Positions 1 through 12,012 of a DNA stretch of 64,000 bases are shown here, piece by piece (the first letter of the stretch is position 1; every line of letters starts with the position of its first letter). Below the pieces are notes generated by a model. That model was not told the DNA's origin, did not search any database, and worked only from the letters and a program-made list of their open reading frames with translations. The stretch covers positions 248,001 through 312,000 of the forward strand of contig JAGGNK010007115.1 in NCBI GenBank assembly GCA_017590115.1, in the 5' to 3' direction. Both the position numbers and the translations under genes were made by a program. Source of the stretch: Montifringilla adamsi. Lineage: Eukaryota > Chordata > Aves > Passeriformes > Passeridae.

Positions 1-255
1 CTGCCTGTAGGAGGCATCCAAACGCCCTGCGTGGTGCTGGCAGGCTCGCGGCTTTCTGCAGCCTCTGTCGCGAGTGCTTCCAGAGCTGCCAGGGAAAGCC
101 ACCACCCCCAGCCTCTTGCTGCCGTGTGCCGGGAGGGTCCCTGTCCCCGGAGAGCATCCCGGTGGGAGCGGCGCCTGCAGGGAACGCGCGCTCCGGGAGC
201 TGGATGCCAGCCAGGCAGGCAAAGGGAGAAGCTTGTGCAGGGAAAACCCGGGTTA
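1..255. other. CpG-bearing GC-rich patch
   Basis: GC-rich stretch with roughly 17 CpG dinucleotides, including CGCG clusters near 50, 70 and 188. It may be the tail of a CpG island that begins upstream of the window. No TATA box, splice-site pattern or recognisable peptide accompanies it, so a promoter or first exon is possible but unsupported. Confidence 0.35.
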
Positions 256-3200
256 TGAGAGAAGGTCAAAATGTGACCCCACTCTGATCAGATGGAAGGT
301 GCAACTGCCTGGTTTGGGGCTGGGGGCCATGAACAGAGGCTGGCAAAGCCTGCAGTCACCCTGAGGTGTGACACGGACTACCCCCTCTCAGCTTCCACTG
401 TATGCAGAGGAGGTGACCCTCCTTGATCCAGTGCGTGCAGGCGGAGTCCAGTCCCACGGGACGCTCCAGAAATTGTCTGCAAATGTGATTGTCAAATGTG
501 CTCGCTCTGTTAATCCTTCACGTACCTTGGTTATATGGACTTCAGTTACGTCAGGGAAAATACTAGGAATTCTATTACAAAGTTTTTTGCAGGATAAATG
601 CATCTAATAGGATAGGATTTATAAAATGCAGTGATGGAATTTGGTGTGATGGCACCTCTCCAAGAGCACTTTGACTAGTGAAGTAATACCTCCCCAGGGA
701 GCACTGCATGCTCTACTTGTGCTCCAAAGGGATATTTTCTGGGAGTTAATCCTCTGATGGAAAGGCTGTCAATTATTGATACTTCATGTTTAGCTTTCCT
801 ACAAAGCTAGAAGTCTTCTGGAAGCCTTTAGATTAGCAGAATGATTGAATAATTGATATCACACAATTTATAGGATTTTGGAAAACTCACAGTGTGGGTT
901 GTCTGGGGAGGAGCCTAATTAAGGTGCAATTCAGCCAACCCACCTCCCTTCTTGTTCTCCACCCCCTCAATCTGGGAAGCAGCAGGTACAGAGGGAACAC
1001 ACAGCATTTGCATTGCAGAAAGAGTGATCAGAGTGACAACACTTCGTTTGCATTTTTGCTGAGCAGCATAGAGGTAAGGAGAAAAATAAGGTAAACACCC
1101 TGGACAGCCCAGACCACAGCATGAGGTGTTCCCTCCACAGGGTAGGTGTCTCAGAGCCCCAGGAGATGCCATCCTGCTGCAGGTGGTGGGGTGCTGCGCT
1201 CTGGACCAGGCTGTGTGCATGCAGAGAGGTGAGGATGGGATCACCCCTGAACTGCACTGACACTGGACAGGAGCTGTGTCTCTGCACTCACTCTGGAAAG
1301 AGGTCTGTGGTACTGGTGATGGATCTGGCAACACTCTGCATGCTGAGGGAGCCCAGAGGTCAGCTGGCAGCCACTGGGCTGTCCAATACTGGCAGTGCAC
1401 ATCACTCTTCTGCCTTTTCCTACTTCTGAGCCTGGTATTCATTGCTTGATCCTTTAATTCAGCTCAACAAACAAGCTAAGTCTGGTTTCCTCTTCATTAG
1501 TCTTCATGGCATGCACTGTGAGCACCAGTGCTGAAGACAGAACAGTTTAGGGTGGGGGGCACTCACAGAGCACCTGCCAGTCAGCACCACTCCGAGGCAG
1601 GGACTCTTCCAGTTGTTGCCAAGAGCCACAAGTGCCAGAGCAAATCTGCTTTGCAGGACCATACTGGATCCCCCTGAAAGAGCCCTGCAAAAACCTTGTG
1701 GGTGGGCATTGTGGCCCCTTCCAGAGGATTCCTGTTCCCAAGGTATTGGGGCAGACCCTGGCAGTGCTGACAGGAATGTTTCCTCCGTGGTCAGAGAGGC
1801 CAGAGCTGCCTGGTGTCTGCAGAGTCCTTCTGCCAGTTCCTGGACAGGTGCTGCCAAAACAGAACAGATGGGATGCTCCAGGGTGACCCACAGAGCATCC
1901 TGGGACACAGCCCAGGAGGCATCAGCCTTCCCAGCCCCCAGAAACCCCTAGCCCCAGGCACAGCTGCGGTGCCTTTGAAGAGGAGCCCCGGAGCATGTTA
2001 CTATAGTTACTGCAGGCTCAGGGTAACAAGCACAGAGATATTTAAAAATTGATTGTTCTAGCAACAGCTCATCCATGTTTGGCAACATCAGGCACATGAT
2101 GTCAGCTCACTGCACTGGGCTGCAGCCTCTGATATCCCTGTCTGGGAATTGCTGATGTGCAGGGAGTGCCTGCTCCTTGGAGACATGCACAGTGGTCTGT
2201 CAGTGGCTGTGAGCAGGGGAGGCTGGATTTTTGGGAGAGCTGTGCTGCAGCGCTGAGCCTGCTGCAGGGACCGTGACTGCTGCCAGGGTGTGTGTGAGGA
2301 AAAGGCTTTTTATCCTCCCTTAATACATCACCAGTACTGACTACAAATGGATACTCCAGCAACTCTTAGGGCTTTACAAGGCAGCTGCCTCCTGCAGATG
2401 TGGCCTTGTGTCCACCTGCTCACGGAGCCTGCAGCTCTCTCTGCCCACCTGGCTGCCCCACGGCCATGCCCAGGGAGCCAGCAGAGCCCTGTACCTGCCT
2501 GGACTCTGCACTGATGTGCCAGGGCTCTGCTCACTGGGGCTTGCCAGGGCCAGGAGCAGCTGTGGAGGGGACAAACGGCCCCTGGGAATGGCACCTCAGC
2601 ACAGCCTGGCCAGGGCCCTCCACTGAAGTGTCCCTGGGGAGGGGATGCAGTCAGCAATAGTTTAGCAGTACTGTGGTTGCTGAAGAGCACTTCAGAGCTC
2701 TTTCTAGGGCAGGGAAGGACTGGCTGAAAAAACAACCAATACTGCATTTGTTTTGTGTGTAGGAAATGGCTGCCACAGTAATATATAAAGTGTTTTTTCA
2801 TTCCATGTAAAGTGTTTTATATTTCATGTGAATTAGCCCGAGAGCTTGTCCCTCCCAGTGCTTCTTGCAGAGCTGAGGGCTGGTTCCCTCGGCACTGGGC
2901 ACTGTTGCTAGGTGCAGGGAAAAGCTCCAGTATTTGGTGTGTCTTCTTTTCCAGATGCCAGCACTGACTGCTGACAGTGTGGCTGACCTCCAGGCAGGTG
3001 TCACCTGGAGACAAACAGCTCTCACTGGGCAGATCTGATTTGCTTCACATTGTGGCAGCAGTGGCACCAAGTGCGTGGGACATGCCTTTCTTACAGGAGC
3101 AGGGGACCAGTTGTTTATGAAGTCTTGTGGGCTTCAGGGTTTTTTCCTTCTGTTCTTTCTTCCATGAGACAAGAGGAGCACAGAGAGATGGGGTTAGTGC

Positions 3201-4745
3201 TGGTGCTTAGTGCACACTGAGAGGAGATGAGTGCAGGAGGACTATGCTGCTGGAGGCAGGAGAAGCCACAGAAGCTCCCAGTGACAGGGGTGGACCAGCA
3301 CCACTCCTATCTGATGCGTGAGTCACACAGAGCCTGGAGAGCAGACATGTTTCAATCATTTGTATCTTTGTGTGAGGGGGTTAATCGCACTGATGGTAAA
3401 GACTGGCATTGGCATGACAATTTGATTAGAAAGGAACTCTGGTTCTCTCTGAAGCCGCAGTTTTTACCCCAAAGGCTGCATTTCCTGTTGTGAGCCAACT
3501 GGGGAGAGCTTTGGTGTGATTTCATGCACCAGTTGGTCTATCTTATCTAAGTTGCTGCTTGTGCTTATAAATCTCTGGGCAGGGGTGATAAGATCTCAAG
3601 GCGTTCCTGTCTGTGCAGTAAGAAGTTTGAAAAGATACATTAACAAGCTTATTTAATTGCTGTGTATCAATGCCAGGAGCTTGGCTAATACACAAGAAGA
3701 TTTAGAATTGCTGCTTTATGAGAGTCCATTGCAACTATTTGTTGTGTCTGGGACCTGCTGGGAAAGTTAACTGAAAAGTTACATGGGAAAACCTCTAGCC
3801 AAAAAGCTGTTGGAAGGGACTGGGGAAGGTCCATCTCAGCAGGAGTGCTCTTGGGGCAGTGGTGCTGGGTGTCCTGGTGTGTAGGGTATGAGGTGGGGAG
3901 GTGGCTGATGTTTGCTGTGGAAAACAGAATGTGTGATGGAGGAGGATAGCTCCGTGTGAATCTATGGAAAGGGGACAAAAGACCAGGTTTACATAGGATA
4001 TTTTGCTTGGAGTCATGTGCCTGGAGGTCCCATGCTACCAGAGCTAAAATGACCCCATGTTTCTAAACCCACACATGACAAGTACCCAGTTTTGAGTTGC
4101 ATTCAGGAGTTCTGTGCTAGCCCTTGTTTTTCCCGAGGAAAAGCAGCTGTTAATCCTTTGTTAACCTTGTTAACCGTTCTGCACCAAGGACATGGTTCCT
4201 GAACCAGACCTTCCTGGTAGCTTTGAAGGGAGAGCTGGGGGGTGTTAGGACTCAACTTATTTCTTTTGTATGAACACAATAAAATCTAAGTGTCATCCCA
4301 TCTCGGACACAGGACAGAATAGGTTGAAGCTGAAGTTTACCTGTGACTGGTGTGGCTGGAGCAGAGTGCCTGGTCTGCCAACTGTGCTAAGGTGGAAGTT
4401 GATGTCTAAGAGAAGAGTTGGGAAGAGCTATGAGATTATGGAGAATGAATTCATGCTGTGGGGTGGGAGCCTGCAGGAAAGGATCTCTTATTCCTTGTCA
4501 GAGACAGGCTGTGGAAGCAGCTTCCTTCAGCCCTACTTAGGGAACAGAGCTCAAGTAGCAGACACTGTGTCTGGAGGACAAAGGTCTCTCTAACTAGATG
4601 CAGCTGAACACAGACAAGTTTAGATTAGAGAGAAGCTACACAGTGGGAACTGAATGTAATTAAGCACTGGAACAATGGACCTCAGGTCTCTTCCTCATTA
4701 GAAATGCTGTCTGTGAGGATCAAATGTTTTCTTTCTAAAAAAAAC
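256..4745. other. Unique noncoding stretch, no gene seen
   Basis: Mixed-composition sequence with only short open frames (at most 175 codons) and no recognisable domains. AT-richer parts lie at 480-900 and 3500-3800. No known repeat was recognised. It reads as ordinary intergenic or intronic DNA. Confidence 0.6.
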
Positions 4746-4788
4746 GTTGCTCAAACTGGAGTTGCTTCTGGTTGCTCAAACTGGAGTT
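4746..4788. repeat. Short direct duplication, 18 bp at 25-bp spacing
   Basis: The 18-mer GTTGCTCAAACTGGAGTT occurs at 4746-4763 and again at 4771-4788, just upstream of the CR1 fragment. It is a small local duplication, perhaps from replication slippage. Confidence 0.8.
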
Positions 4789-4849
4789 AATCCAGAGTAG
4801 TCTGAAGGCTTGTGCTGGGCACAAGGTCATCCTGGGTGATCATCACCTC

Positions 4850-5381
4850 TCTGTCCTGCTCAGGTGAGACCCCACCTGCAGTGCTGCATCCAGCTCTGGG
4901 ACCCAGCTCAGGAGGGACATGGAGCTGTTGGAGCAAGTCCAGAGGAGGCCAACGAGGCAAGGGATAGAACACCTCTCCTGTAAGGAAAGGCTGAGGGAAT
5001 TGGGGTTGTTCAGCTTGGAAAAGAGAAGGCTTTGGGATGACTTAATTGTGGCCTTCCAGGACCTGGAGGGAGCTGACAAAAAAGATGGAGAGAGGCTTAT
5101 TATAAGAGCATGTAGTAACAGGACCAGAGGGAGTGGCTTCAAACTGTCAGAGAGTAGGTTTAGATTAGATATTAGGAAGAAAGTCTTCCCCATGAGGGAG
5201 GAAAAGCTGCAGCTGTTGCCCAGAGCAGCTGTGGATGTCCCATTCCTCTGTGCTCAAGGTCAGGTTGGATGGGGCTTGGAGCAACCTGGTCTAATAGAAG
5301 ATTTCCTGCCAATGGCCAGGGATTGGAACTAGTTGAGCTTTAAGGTCCCTTCCAGCTCAAGGCATTCTATGTTTCTACGAT
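4850..5381 (+). mobile_element. CR1 LINE, 5'-truncated 3' fragment
   Basis: This closely matches the CR1 3' region as I know it. In order there are the 'gtgagaccccacctgcagtg' segment, the 'ggacatggagctgttggagc' segment, 'ggaaaggctgagggaattgg', 'ggccttccaggacctgga', 'gtttagattagatattagga', 'ggttggatggggcttggagc' and 'aaggtcccttccagctcaa'. It ends in the ATTCTATG-type terminal repeat at about 5363-5381. Only the terminal ~530 bp remains, which is typical because CR1 copies are usually 5'-truncated. The segment is the 3' end and UTR; the reverse transcriptase and endonuclease are absent, so it cannot move by itself. Divergence looks moderate (compare 'catgagggaggaaaagctgc' with the usual form). 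The exact 5' edge is uncertain by about 20 bp. Orientation is plus. Confidence 0.95.
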
Positions 5382-8300
5382 CAGACCCCTCCTGGCCTTA
5401 CTGCCTGCAAATGTATGTGCGTGTAGGATGGTTCTGTCATCAGCCTGGCGAGGCCGGAGTGCAGGGCTCCAGACAGGCAGCTGCAGCAGGGTGAGCACTG
5501 TCAGAAGGAGATGTCTGGAGAAACACAGTGGAGAGCTGCCCTGGTCTCGGTGATGGGCCTGGCAGGGATGGAATGGGCACTAGGGAAGCAGTGAGGGCAG
5601 GTGGCAGGTCAAAGCCAGGTGTGAGGTTCTTTAGGCATTGCAGAGAGCAGCTGGCCTGGGGACTGCACTGTCTGCTTGTGGGGGCTGCACAGGGCAGCAC
5701 CTCGGGCTGTGTGTGCTTCTTGGGCAGCTGCTCTTCCTTGGGAGAAGGGAGAACGTGTCCTCAAAGAACTCCTCTCAAAAGACTCTGAGACTTTGCTTCA
5801 GATGGCATTCTTTGTTGATTTTATTTTTCCTTCAGCAATTCTTTTTTAGGGGGAAAAATCAAAGTGCCAACACTGACTTGCTCAATAAGCCCAAACCCAC
5901 ATGGTGCATTGTGGTTTCATTGACCTGAGTGCCCAGGAGGGCTTTCCCCATCCCTCCAGGACTGCCTGTTGGGGTATTACCCTCAAAGGTTGTTATCTGT
6001 TATCTGTTTGTCGTGATTGTGGCAGGCTTCCTCAGCTGTCAATTTAGGTTACAGCTGCCTAGAATGGATTATATAGAGTCTTATTTGCATGGCAGAAATA
6101 TTTGAATACATCAACATGCCTTGGATGCCTAAGCTTTAAACCATACAGTGTGCAGGTTCAGTGTACAGGAACAAGGAGGGATGAGGCAGCACCTTCCCCT
6201 CATCTCTGCCAGTTGCCAACATCTCTTTTGATAGTCCTTTTGTACATCTTTATCAGTATTTGTACATGCTGCCTTTTCACTCGCCTTGGTTTGTGAAAGC
6301 CTTTCAGGCAAAGACTCAGTACCAGCCTGTGGCACTGCCCTCTGAACCTGTGCCTGCTCCTCTAGCTCTGGCAGGAGTAGAGGCAGGAAGGCTTATGGGA
6401 CCCTTAAACACATTTCTGTTACTCCAGAGCCTTGTTTCGTTTTTTGTGCATTTTCCTTCTCTGTAGGTAAATGCAGACATCTAGGTCAGCAAAGCTATCC
6501 TGATCCAGCCCTTGTACGGCATCTGCTTTCTTGCCACTGGGTAAAAACTTCCTCTCCTTTTCTCTCTTATGTGCAGCTCTTCATCCTGAACAGCTGATGC
6601 ACGTTTTGGTTCTGGCAATGCTTCACACCTGCTCCGTGCTCTCTCTCTGCCCAGGTTTTGTGAGTGTGACTCCCATGATGAGTTAAATGTTTGAACCCTG
6701 AAAGCACAGTTGCTCCAGGGGATGAATCAACTCCGTAGCAAAGTCAAGGAACAGGATGTTTCTCCTCTGACTGACTCTCCTGCTGTGCTAGAACAGTTAA
6801 TTGTGTTGGCCACATCTGGGTGCCATGGTCCTGGCCTTGCTCTGCAGAGTGGGAACACAGCTCAAGCCCCAAGTGCTGATGGAGCACATTCTTTCTCCAC
6901 TTGAGCTGCTGACTTTTAGCACGGGCCTGTGTAGACACAGATCAGCAAGGGTTGCTTTACATTGACAAAGTATGGTGCCCTGTGTAAATGGCTTTTTTCC
7001 AGACCAAATAAGTCCTTTTGTCAGATTTTCCTGCTGTATAATCCCCCCTCTGTTTGACCTGTATTATTCAAGCTCCAATTCAGTTCTACCTTTGTGTAAA
7101 TCAGGTGACCAGACACTCTCCTGTGCTGATTCATGGCTGGCACCACGGCACCCTCTGACAGATGTAAAATGTTTCTCTGTGCAGAAGCCTGGTGCTTGCT
7201 GACCTTCCATGCACCATGTGTGGATCAGGATACAGACCAAGGTGTTGAGTTAGACCTGTACAGTGACTCCTGTGCCATGCTGCCTTTTGCAGTGGCATTT
7301 AAGCAGCTTGTAGTTCAGTTTTTATTCCCTATACCCCCATGTAACACTTCTTATTGCTGATTACTTGTGATACATTCAAAGCTCTTTGCCTTTTCCTGGA
7401 GCTAGACAAGTGGGTCCAGACAGCAGAATTTTCACCTGGAATGGGCAGTAACTGGACCCCTGTGGTGGTACCTCCACTCTGGCTGCTTGACAGCCCTGCA
7501 CAGGTGTCTCCTCCCGACCTGGCCTGGCAGTTCCAGTTCCCTTCTGCTTCCCTGAAAAGGAGCTGTCACTGCCTGCACTGAGCAGGACCCCCCAAATCCT
7601 GAAGATGCTTTGAACTTAAATCAGCTATTTGAAATTATTTTGGGGGAGGGAGGGAGGTGCTGGATGGAGATCTGAGGCACAGAGGGCACAGCCTGTAGCA
7701 GCTTGTGTAGCCTGCTGTCCAGAGAATGCCATAGTGCCAGGCACGTCATAATGCCACAACCTCCTGCACTTGGAGACAGACAAGGACAGCACCCCAGACG
7801 GTGCAACTGGTCTATAACATCTGCTGTGCACTGAGAAAGACACTTGGTGTCAATCCCCCAGCCTGGTGGGAGAAGGACCCTCTAACAGGGAGGTGGGCAG
7901 GAGCCCACTCTGCTGGCACCAGGCTGGCTGCCAACTGTGTGGAGCTCTGTCACTTGTGGGGTGATTGGTGGGCATCAGAGAGGTGTAGCCTGGCAGATAG
8001 GAGGAAAAAGGGTCCCGTGTGCTGTGGGGGAAGGCTGCATTTCCATGGAGACCACTGCCCATTGCCAGAACCCTGTCAGGGCTCTGGATACAGCACAGGC
8101 TTCGTGGGAAGGAGACACCCCTGGGAGTGACATGGGAGCAAACAGCAGAAACGGGATCTGTCACCAGACAGTGGACCACAGGTATTTTGGGCTCCTTGCA
8201 AGGGCGTGAGTCTGATCCTTCAGAAAGGCTTTGTTTCCTCAAGGGCTGGTCTTGGGCAGCTCCCTGCTGCTTAGCTGGGAGCAGGGAAGAGGAGCTCATA

Positions 8301-8539
8301 GAGCACTGGTTTTATTTCTGCAGCCTGTGTGAAGTGATGTTTGGATGGTTTCAGTTTGTGTTGTCATTAGGACTTATATGGAAGGAAAAAACCCCTTGTG
8401 CCTGTAACTGGAATGTGAAAGCTAACAGCTGGTCTCAACTATTATTACACATGCCAGAAGCAGTAATGATTAAAGGGACGGCACTGTGAGGTAAAGGGAT
8501 GCCATCCTGGAGCCAGATGACTGGGTGATACAATTAAGA

Positions 8540-8790
8540 TAAAGAAATCACATGTTGTTGGCAATAGGGAAGCAGGAGTGATGAAATGTGTGATTGGGAA
8601 ATGTGGGAACAAGATGAAATTAAAGAAAAATCACAATATGGAGCAGAAAATGAGCAGGACTAGGAACAAGAGATGCAGTTGTTGAGAAGATAAGAAGAGC
8701 AGAAATAAATTGAGAGCAAACATGCTTGGAGTAGAAGTGAGGACATACAAAAAGAAATCTTTCCAAACTCCATAAAAAATAAGTTGGTGT
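8540..8790. other. Purine-skewed (A/G-rich) segment
   Basis: About 250 bp of plus strand dominated by A and G with few C, made of loose GAAAT/AAGAA/GAGCA words and no clear period. This could be a decayed A-rich repeat tail or an old retroelement. I do not recognise a family. Confidence 0.4.
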
Positions 8791-9539
8791 GCTAAAATGA
8801 GAACAGTGCAGTCTAAAGGAAATGGCAACATTAAACTGTTGGCTTCTACAGTCAGTGCTTGGGGAAGGATAGAGGAAACCCCTCTCAGGCTGAGCTGTGC
8901 TGTGGGAGACTTTCTGCAAAGATAGCTGTGCCACTGCTGCACCTCTCAGGAATGGAGCCTGAGGGATTTGTCAGCAGCAGTAATGCAGTGAGGGAGCCTC
9001 CAGCAGGAGCTCAGTGGCTGAAGGCATTCTGCAGAAGGGCATGCAGAGGTGCTGGTGGGGAGATGGACCAGTGGCACAGGAGTGAGCTGTGCGTAGGTGG
9101 GCACACACGGTCCCATGAGGATGCAGCCCGGGGCTTTGAGGAGGAGCTTTAAACCAGGTGGAATGGGGTGGTCCTGAGCTGTCCTGGAGGGGCTGGTGGA
9201 GCAGTGCCTGGGGTGTGTGGCTGTGGCTGCATGCTGTGTTACAGCCCTGAAAAAGCTGTGGAAGCCTGACCTGTCGCTGCAGCCCAGCGTGTTCCTGCCT
9301 CCAGCTAGAACACGCAAGGGTAAGTGGTGCAGCTATGCAGGTGTGCACCATCAGGAAAGGACCTGCCGTGCCATGGAGTGTCTAAAAGCAGCTGAAAACA
9401 TCAGAGGCAGTGATGGCACCTGGGGTGGCTGGGTGGCAAGTGCCTGTCCCCTCTGGTAGAGCCATTTGCCTGCACAGCTGCTCCCTTCAGTGCTCCCAGG
9501 CACAGTGACCTGAGCTTGGTGGCAGCTCAGCAGGAGCAG

Positions 9540-9855
9540 CAGCAGAGCTGCAGCCAGCGGGACTCTGCTTCACGCAGAGCTGGGAGAGGGCTCAGAGCTG
9601 CCGCGGGCTGGAGCCCCGTGCGAGTAGGGGCAGGGCCTTGCCAGCAGCGTGAGGCGCCACTGCAGCCCGAGCGTGGCTCGTTTTGGGGCGCTGGAGGCAG
9701 CAGTGCCTGGGTGCGGATGGTGCTGTGCTGGGTGTGGCTGCGCGGAGCATCCTCCGCATCTCCCTCCAGCCAGGGTCTTCCTGAGCCCCTGTGGCAGCCG
9801 GGTGGAGCTGTGCTCCCACAGGGAGCGGCTGCGGCTCCGCGCAGCAGGCAGATGA
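9540..9855. other. CpG-bearing GC-rich patch
   Basis: More than 20 CpGs in about 315 bp, grouped at 9598-9690 and 9742-9845. No TATA box or convincing exon is visible. It may be a small CpG island or an unmethylated regulatory patch, or simply GC-biased conversion DNA. Confidence 0.4.
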
Positions 9856-10390
9856 AGCAAGCACATTATTGGAAAATTGTTTTGTTTAATATAGGAAATT
9901 GGGAGGTCTACTAAACCCTAGCTGGGGATGAGGGCAGAGCCTATGTGCTTATAAACCTTGTAACTCTGGCCTGAGTCATGTAGATGAGAGTCTGAACAGT
10001 CCCTGGGGCACAATTAGGATGGGAAAGTAGCCTGCACTGATACAGAAAGTCCACGTTCTGCACAGAAGGGAGAACTAAAAAGCAGGAATACATACTTAAG
10101 TATTTATATATTCTGCTTTTGATATATGAAATATCTGGCAAGGCAACATTTTTGCAGGAAAGGATGTGGGTGTGACGATGCCAAAAAGCAAACCTTTATT
10201 TTAGGACACATTAACATGAGTGGTGCCTGTATGGGCCCAGGTATAAACATTTCCCCAGCATGTAATATCAGGGAATAAAAATATTTTATCTCTTAAAAAT
10301 AATGAAATCTATATTTCTTCTAAGAAAAAATACAGAGAAGCTGGTGAAGTACTGGAAAATTTTGAGAGAGATGCTGAGATCCAAAATATA

Positions 10391-10550
10391 TGACTCATGA
10401 GGAAAGGCTGAAAGAATTGAGTGTTGTTGACCTGAAATGGGAAGATAAGAGGTGGGGAAGTGACAGTCTTCAAACAGAGGAAAGGTTATTGCACAAAGGA
10501 CAGCATTCAGTTGTCTTCTGTCCTTCTTAGGCCTAAATTTCCATGATTTT
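10391..10550 (+). mobile_element. Degraded CR1 LINE fragment
   Basis: The words 'gaggaaaggctgaaagaatt' and 'gtcttcaaacagaggaaagg' and the following 'ttgtcttctgtcc' appear in the same order as in CR1 3' regions, with spacing roughly kept. There is no terminal ATTCTATG repeat and the match fades on both sides. This is an older, internally eroded insertion than the one at 4.85 kb. Edges are approximate. Confidence 0.7.
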
Positions 10551-11129
10551 GAAAACCTGCAGTACTGGTTTTTTGCAAATGAGGTTATAGATGAGGACAA
10601 ACAATAATCAGTTTCTCGGAGTCTGCCATGGGAAATGCCTGCTCTTTCCAAAGGCATTTGTTCCAACATGGGGAAACCCAAATGCAGGGACACTGTGGCT
10701 GAGCCAGCTGTGGCTGCTCAGGGCTGGGGTCCAGAGCTGGACACTGTGCCAAGGATGGCACACACCTGCATGGGGGCCTTGGTAGCCAAAGCTAGAATGA
10801 AGGTCTCCTGGAGAAGTTTTTGCTTCAGATGACTTTAAAGCTCTTTATGCAGTATCCTCATGCTTTTTGTGGGTACAGGTATCATTATTTCATTATGCTT
10901 TCATGTGAAGTGTGAAAACTATCTTTACCAATCCTCTTAAATTAGTTAAATATAATATTCAGGGAGACAGGAGATAGCGAAATGTTAATTGAAACTGGAG
11001 AGGTGTTTATAGGGTGATAGAGTGTGGCCAGCTGTGACTGAAATTAATGTTCAGGGTTCTTGATAGCGATTCATATTCTAGAGTTTATTAAATATTTTCA
11101 ACAGCAGTCAGAGCCACGTGGTGCTACAC
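10551..11129. other. AT-rich unique stretch
   Basis: AT-rich sequence, especially 10850-11100, with several AATAAT/TTAATT words. No gene, repeat family or RNA is recognised. Confidence 0.5.
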
Positions 11130-11460
11130 TTGTGAGAATCCTTGGTGCAGGTCCGTGTCGCTGTCAGGGCGCAGGCCGTGCAGGATTGTTTGTAACTGGG
11201 CTGGTTCCCGCGGGCTGCTGCGGGGATGCTGTGAGTGGCTCCAGGCCTGGGCACCCTGTGTGCCTCGCTGGGCCAGACCATGTCTGTCACATCCCCTCCC
11301 CTCCGTGTGCGGGCTCTCCGTGGGCTCTCTGTGTACAGCTGGAGGCAGAGCTCTTTCCCAGAAACGGTCCGTGCTGCTGGGCATGCTGCACGGGCCAGGG
11401 GCTACTCCCCAGCACAGTGTGCCCCGCTGCCCGTGGCTGGGCATCCCTGAGCTTGCTCAG
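11130..11460. other. CpG-bearing GC-rich patch
   Basis: About 20 CpGs, densest at 11152-11225 and 11300-11420. The segment is open in several frames because it is poor in TAA and TGA, not because of a recognisable protein. A CpG-island promoter is possible, but no transcript evidence can be read from the sequence. Confidence 0.4.
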
Positions 11461-11821
11461 GAGCTGCTGAGCTGGGCAAGTCAAGTCATAGGAATGGGAT
11501 CTGTGACTCATTATCAGCTGCTCATTAGTAAAAACAACCCGAGCCTTCAGCTCTGCTTTCCCATGCAGTAACAGAACAAGGAGCTCTGTCCCTGGCTGCA
11601 GGGCTCATCATTGCTTGGGGACATGTGAGTCTTCATGGGGAGCAGTGTCCTTCTTGGACACTGGCAGGCAGGCTGGGGAGGTCTGTGTGTGGGCAGGCAG
11701 GTCCCCTCACCTAGGAAGCAGTCCAACTCTTGTAGGTAATTGGGAACTGTAATTGAAGTGCATCTTTTACCTTGCACTCGCTCAGCTCTGTTGTTCTGTT
11801 GCTTTCGTCCATCTGAGACTG
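11461..11821. other. Unique noncoding stretch
   Basis: Nothing recognisable between the CpG patch and the 38-bp minisatellite. Confidence 0.5.
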
Positions 11822-12012
11822 TCCTCCTGTTACCAGCAAGCCCTGTTAGCTCAGAGCCATCCCTCCTTTACCAGCAAGCCCTGTTAGCTCAGAGCCATCC
11901 CTCCTTTACCAGCAGGCCCTGTTAGCTCAGAGCCATCCCTCCTTTACCAGCAGGCCCTGTTAGCTCAGAGCCATCCCTCCTTTACCAGCAGGCCCTGTTA
12001 GCTCAGAGCCAT
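11822..12012. repeat. 38-bp minisatellite, five copies
   Basis: The word CCAGCAAGCC or CCAGCAGGCC recurs at 11833, 11871, 11909, 11947 and 11985, an exact 38-bp period. Copies 1-2 carry CAAGCC and copies 3-5 carry CAGGCC, so the variant spread by copying of adjacent units. The first copy has a one-base difference and the last ends in GAGCCAT before unique DNA. Confidence 0.97.

Larger units (their letters stand above)
5382..10390. other. Unique noncoding stretch, no gene seen
   Basis: No supported exon or known repeat. An octamer-type ATTTGCAT lies at 6083-6090. A purine-skewed segment (8540-8790) and a CpG patch (9540-9855) are listed separately. Open frames are all below about 160 codons and unrecognisable. 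Confidence 0.6.
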
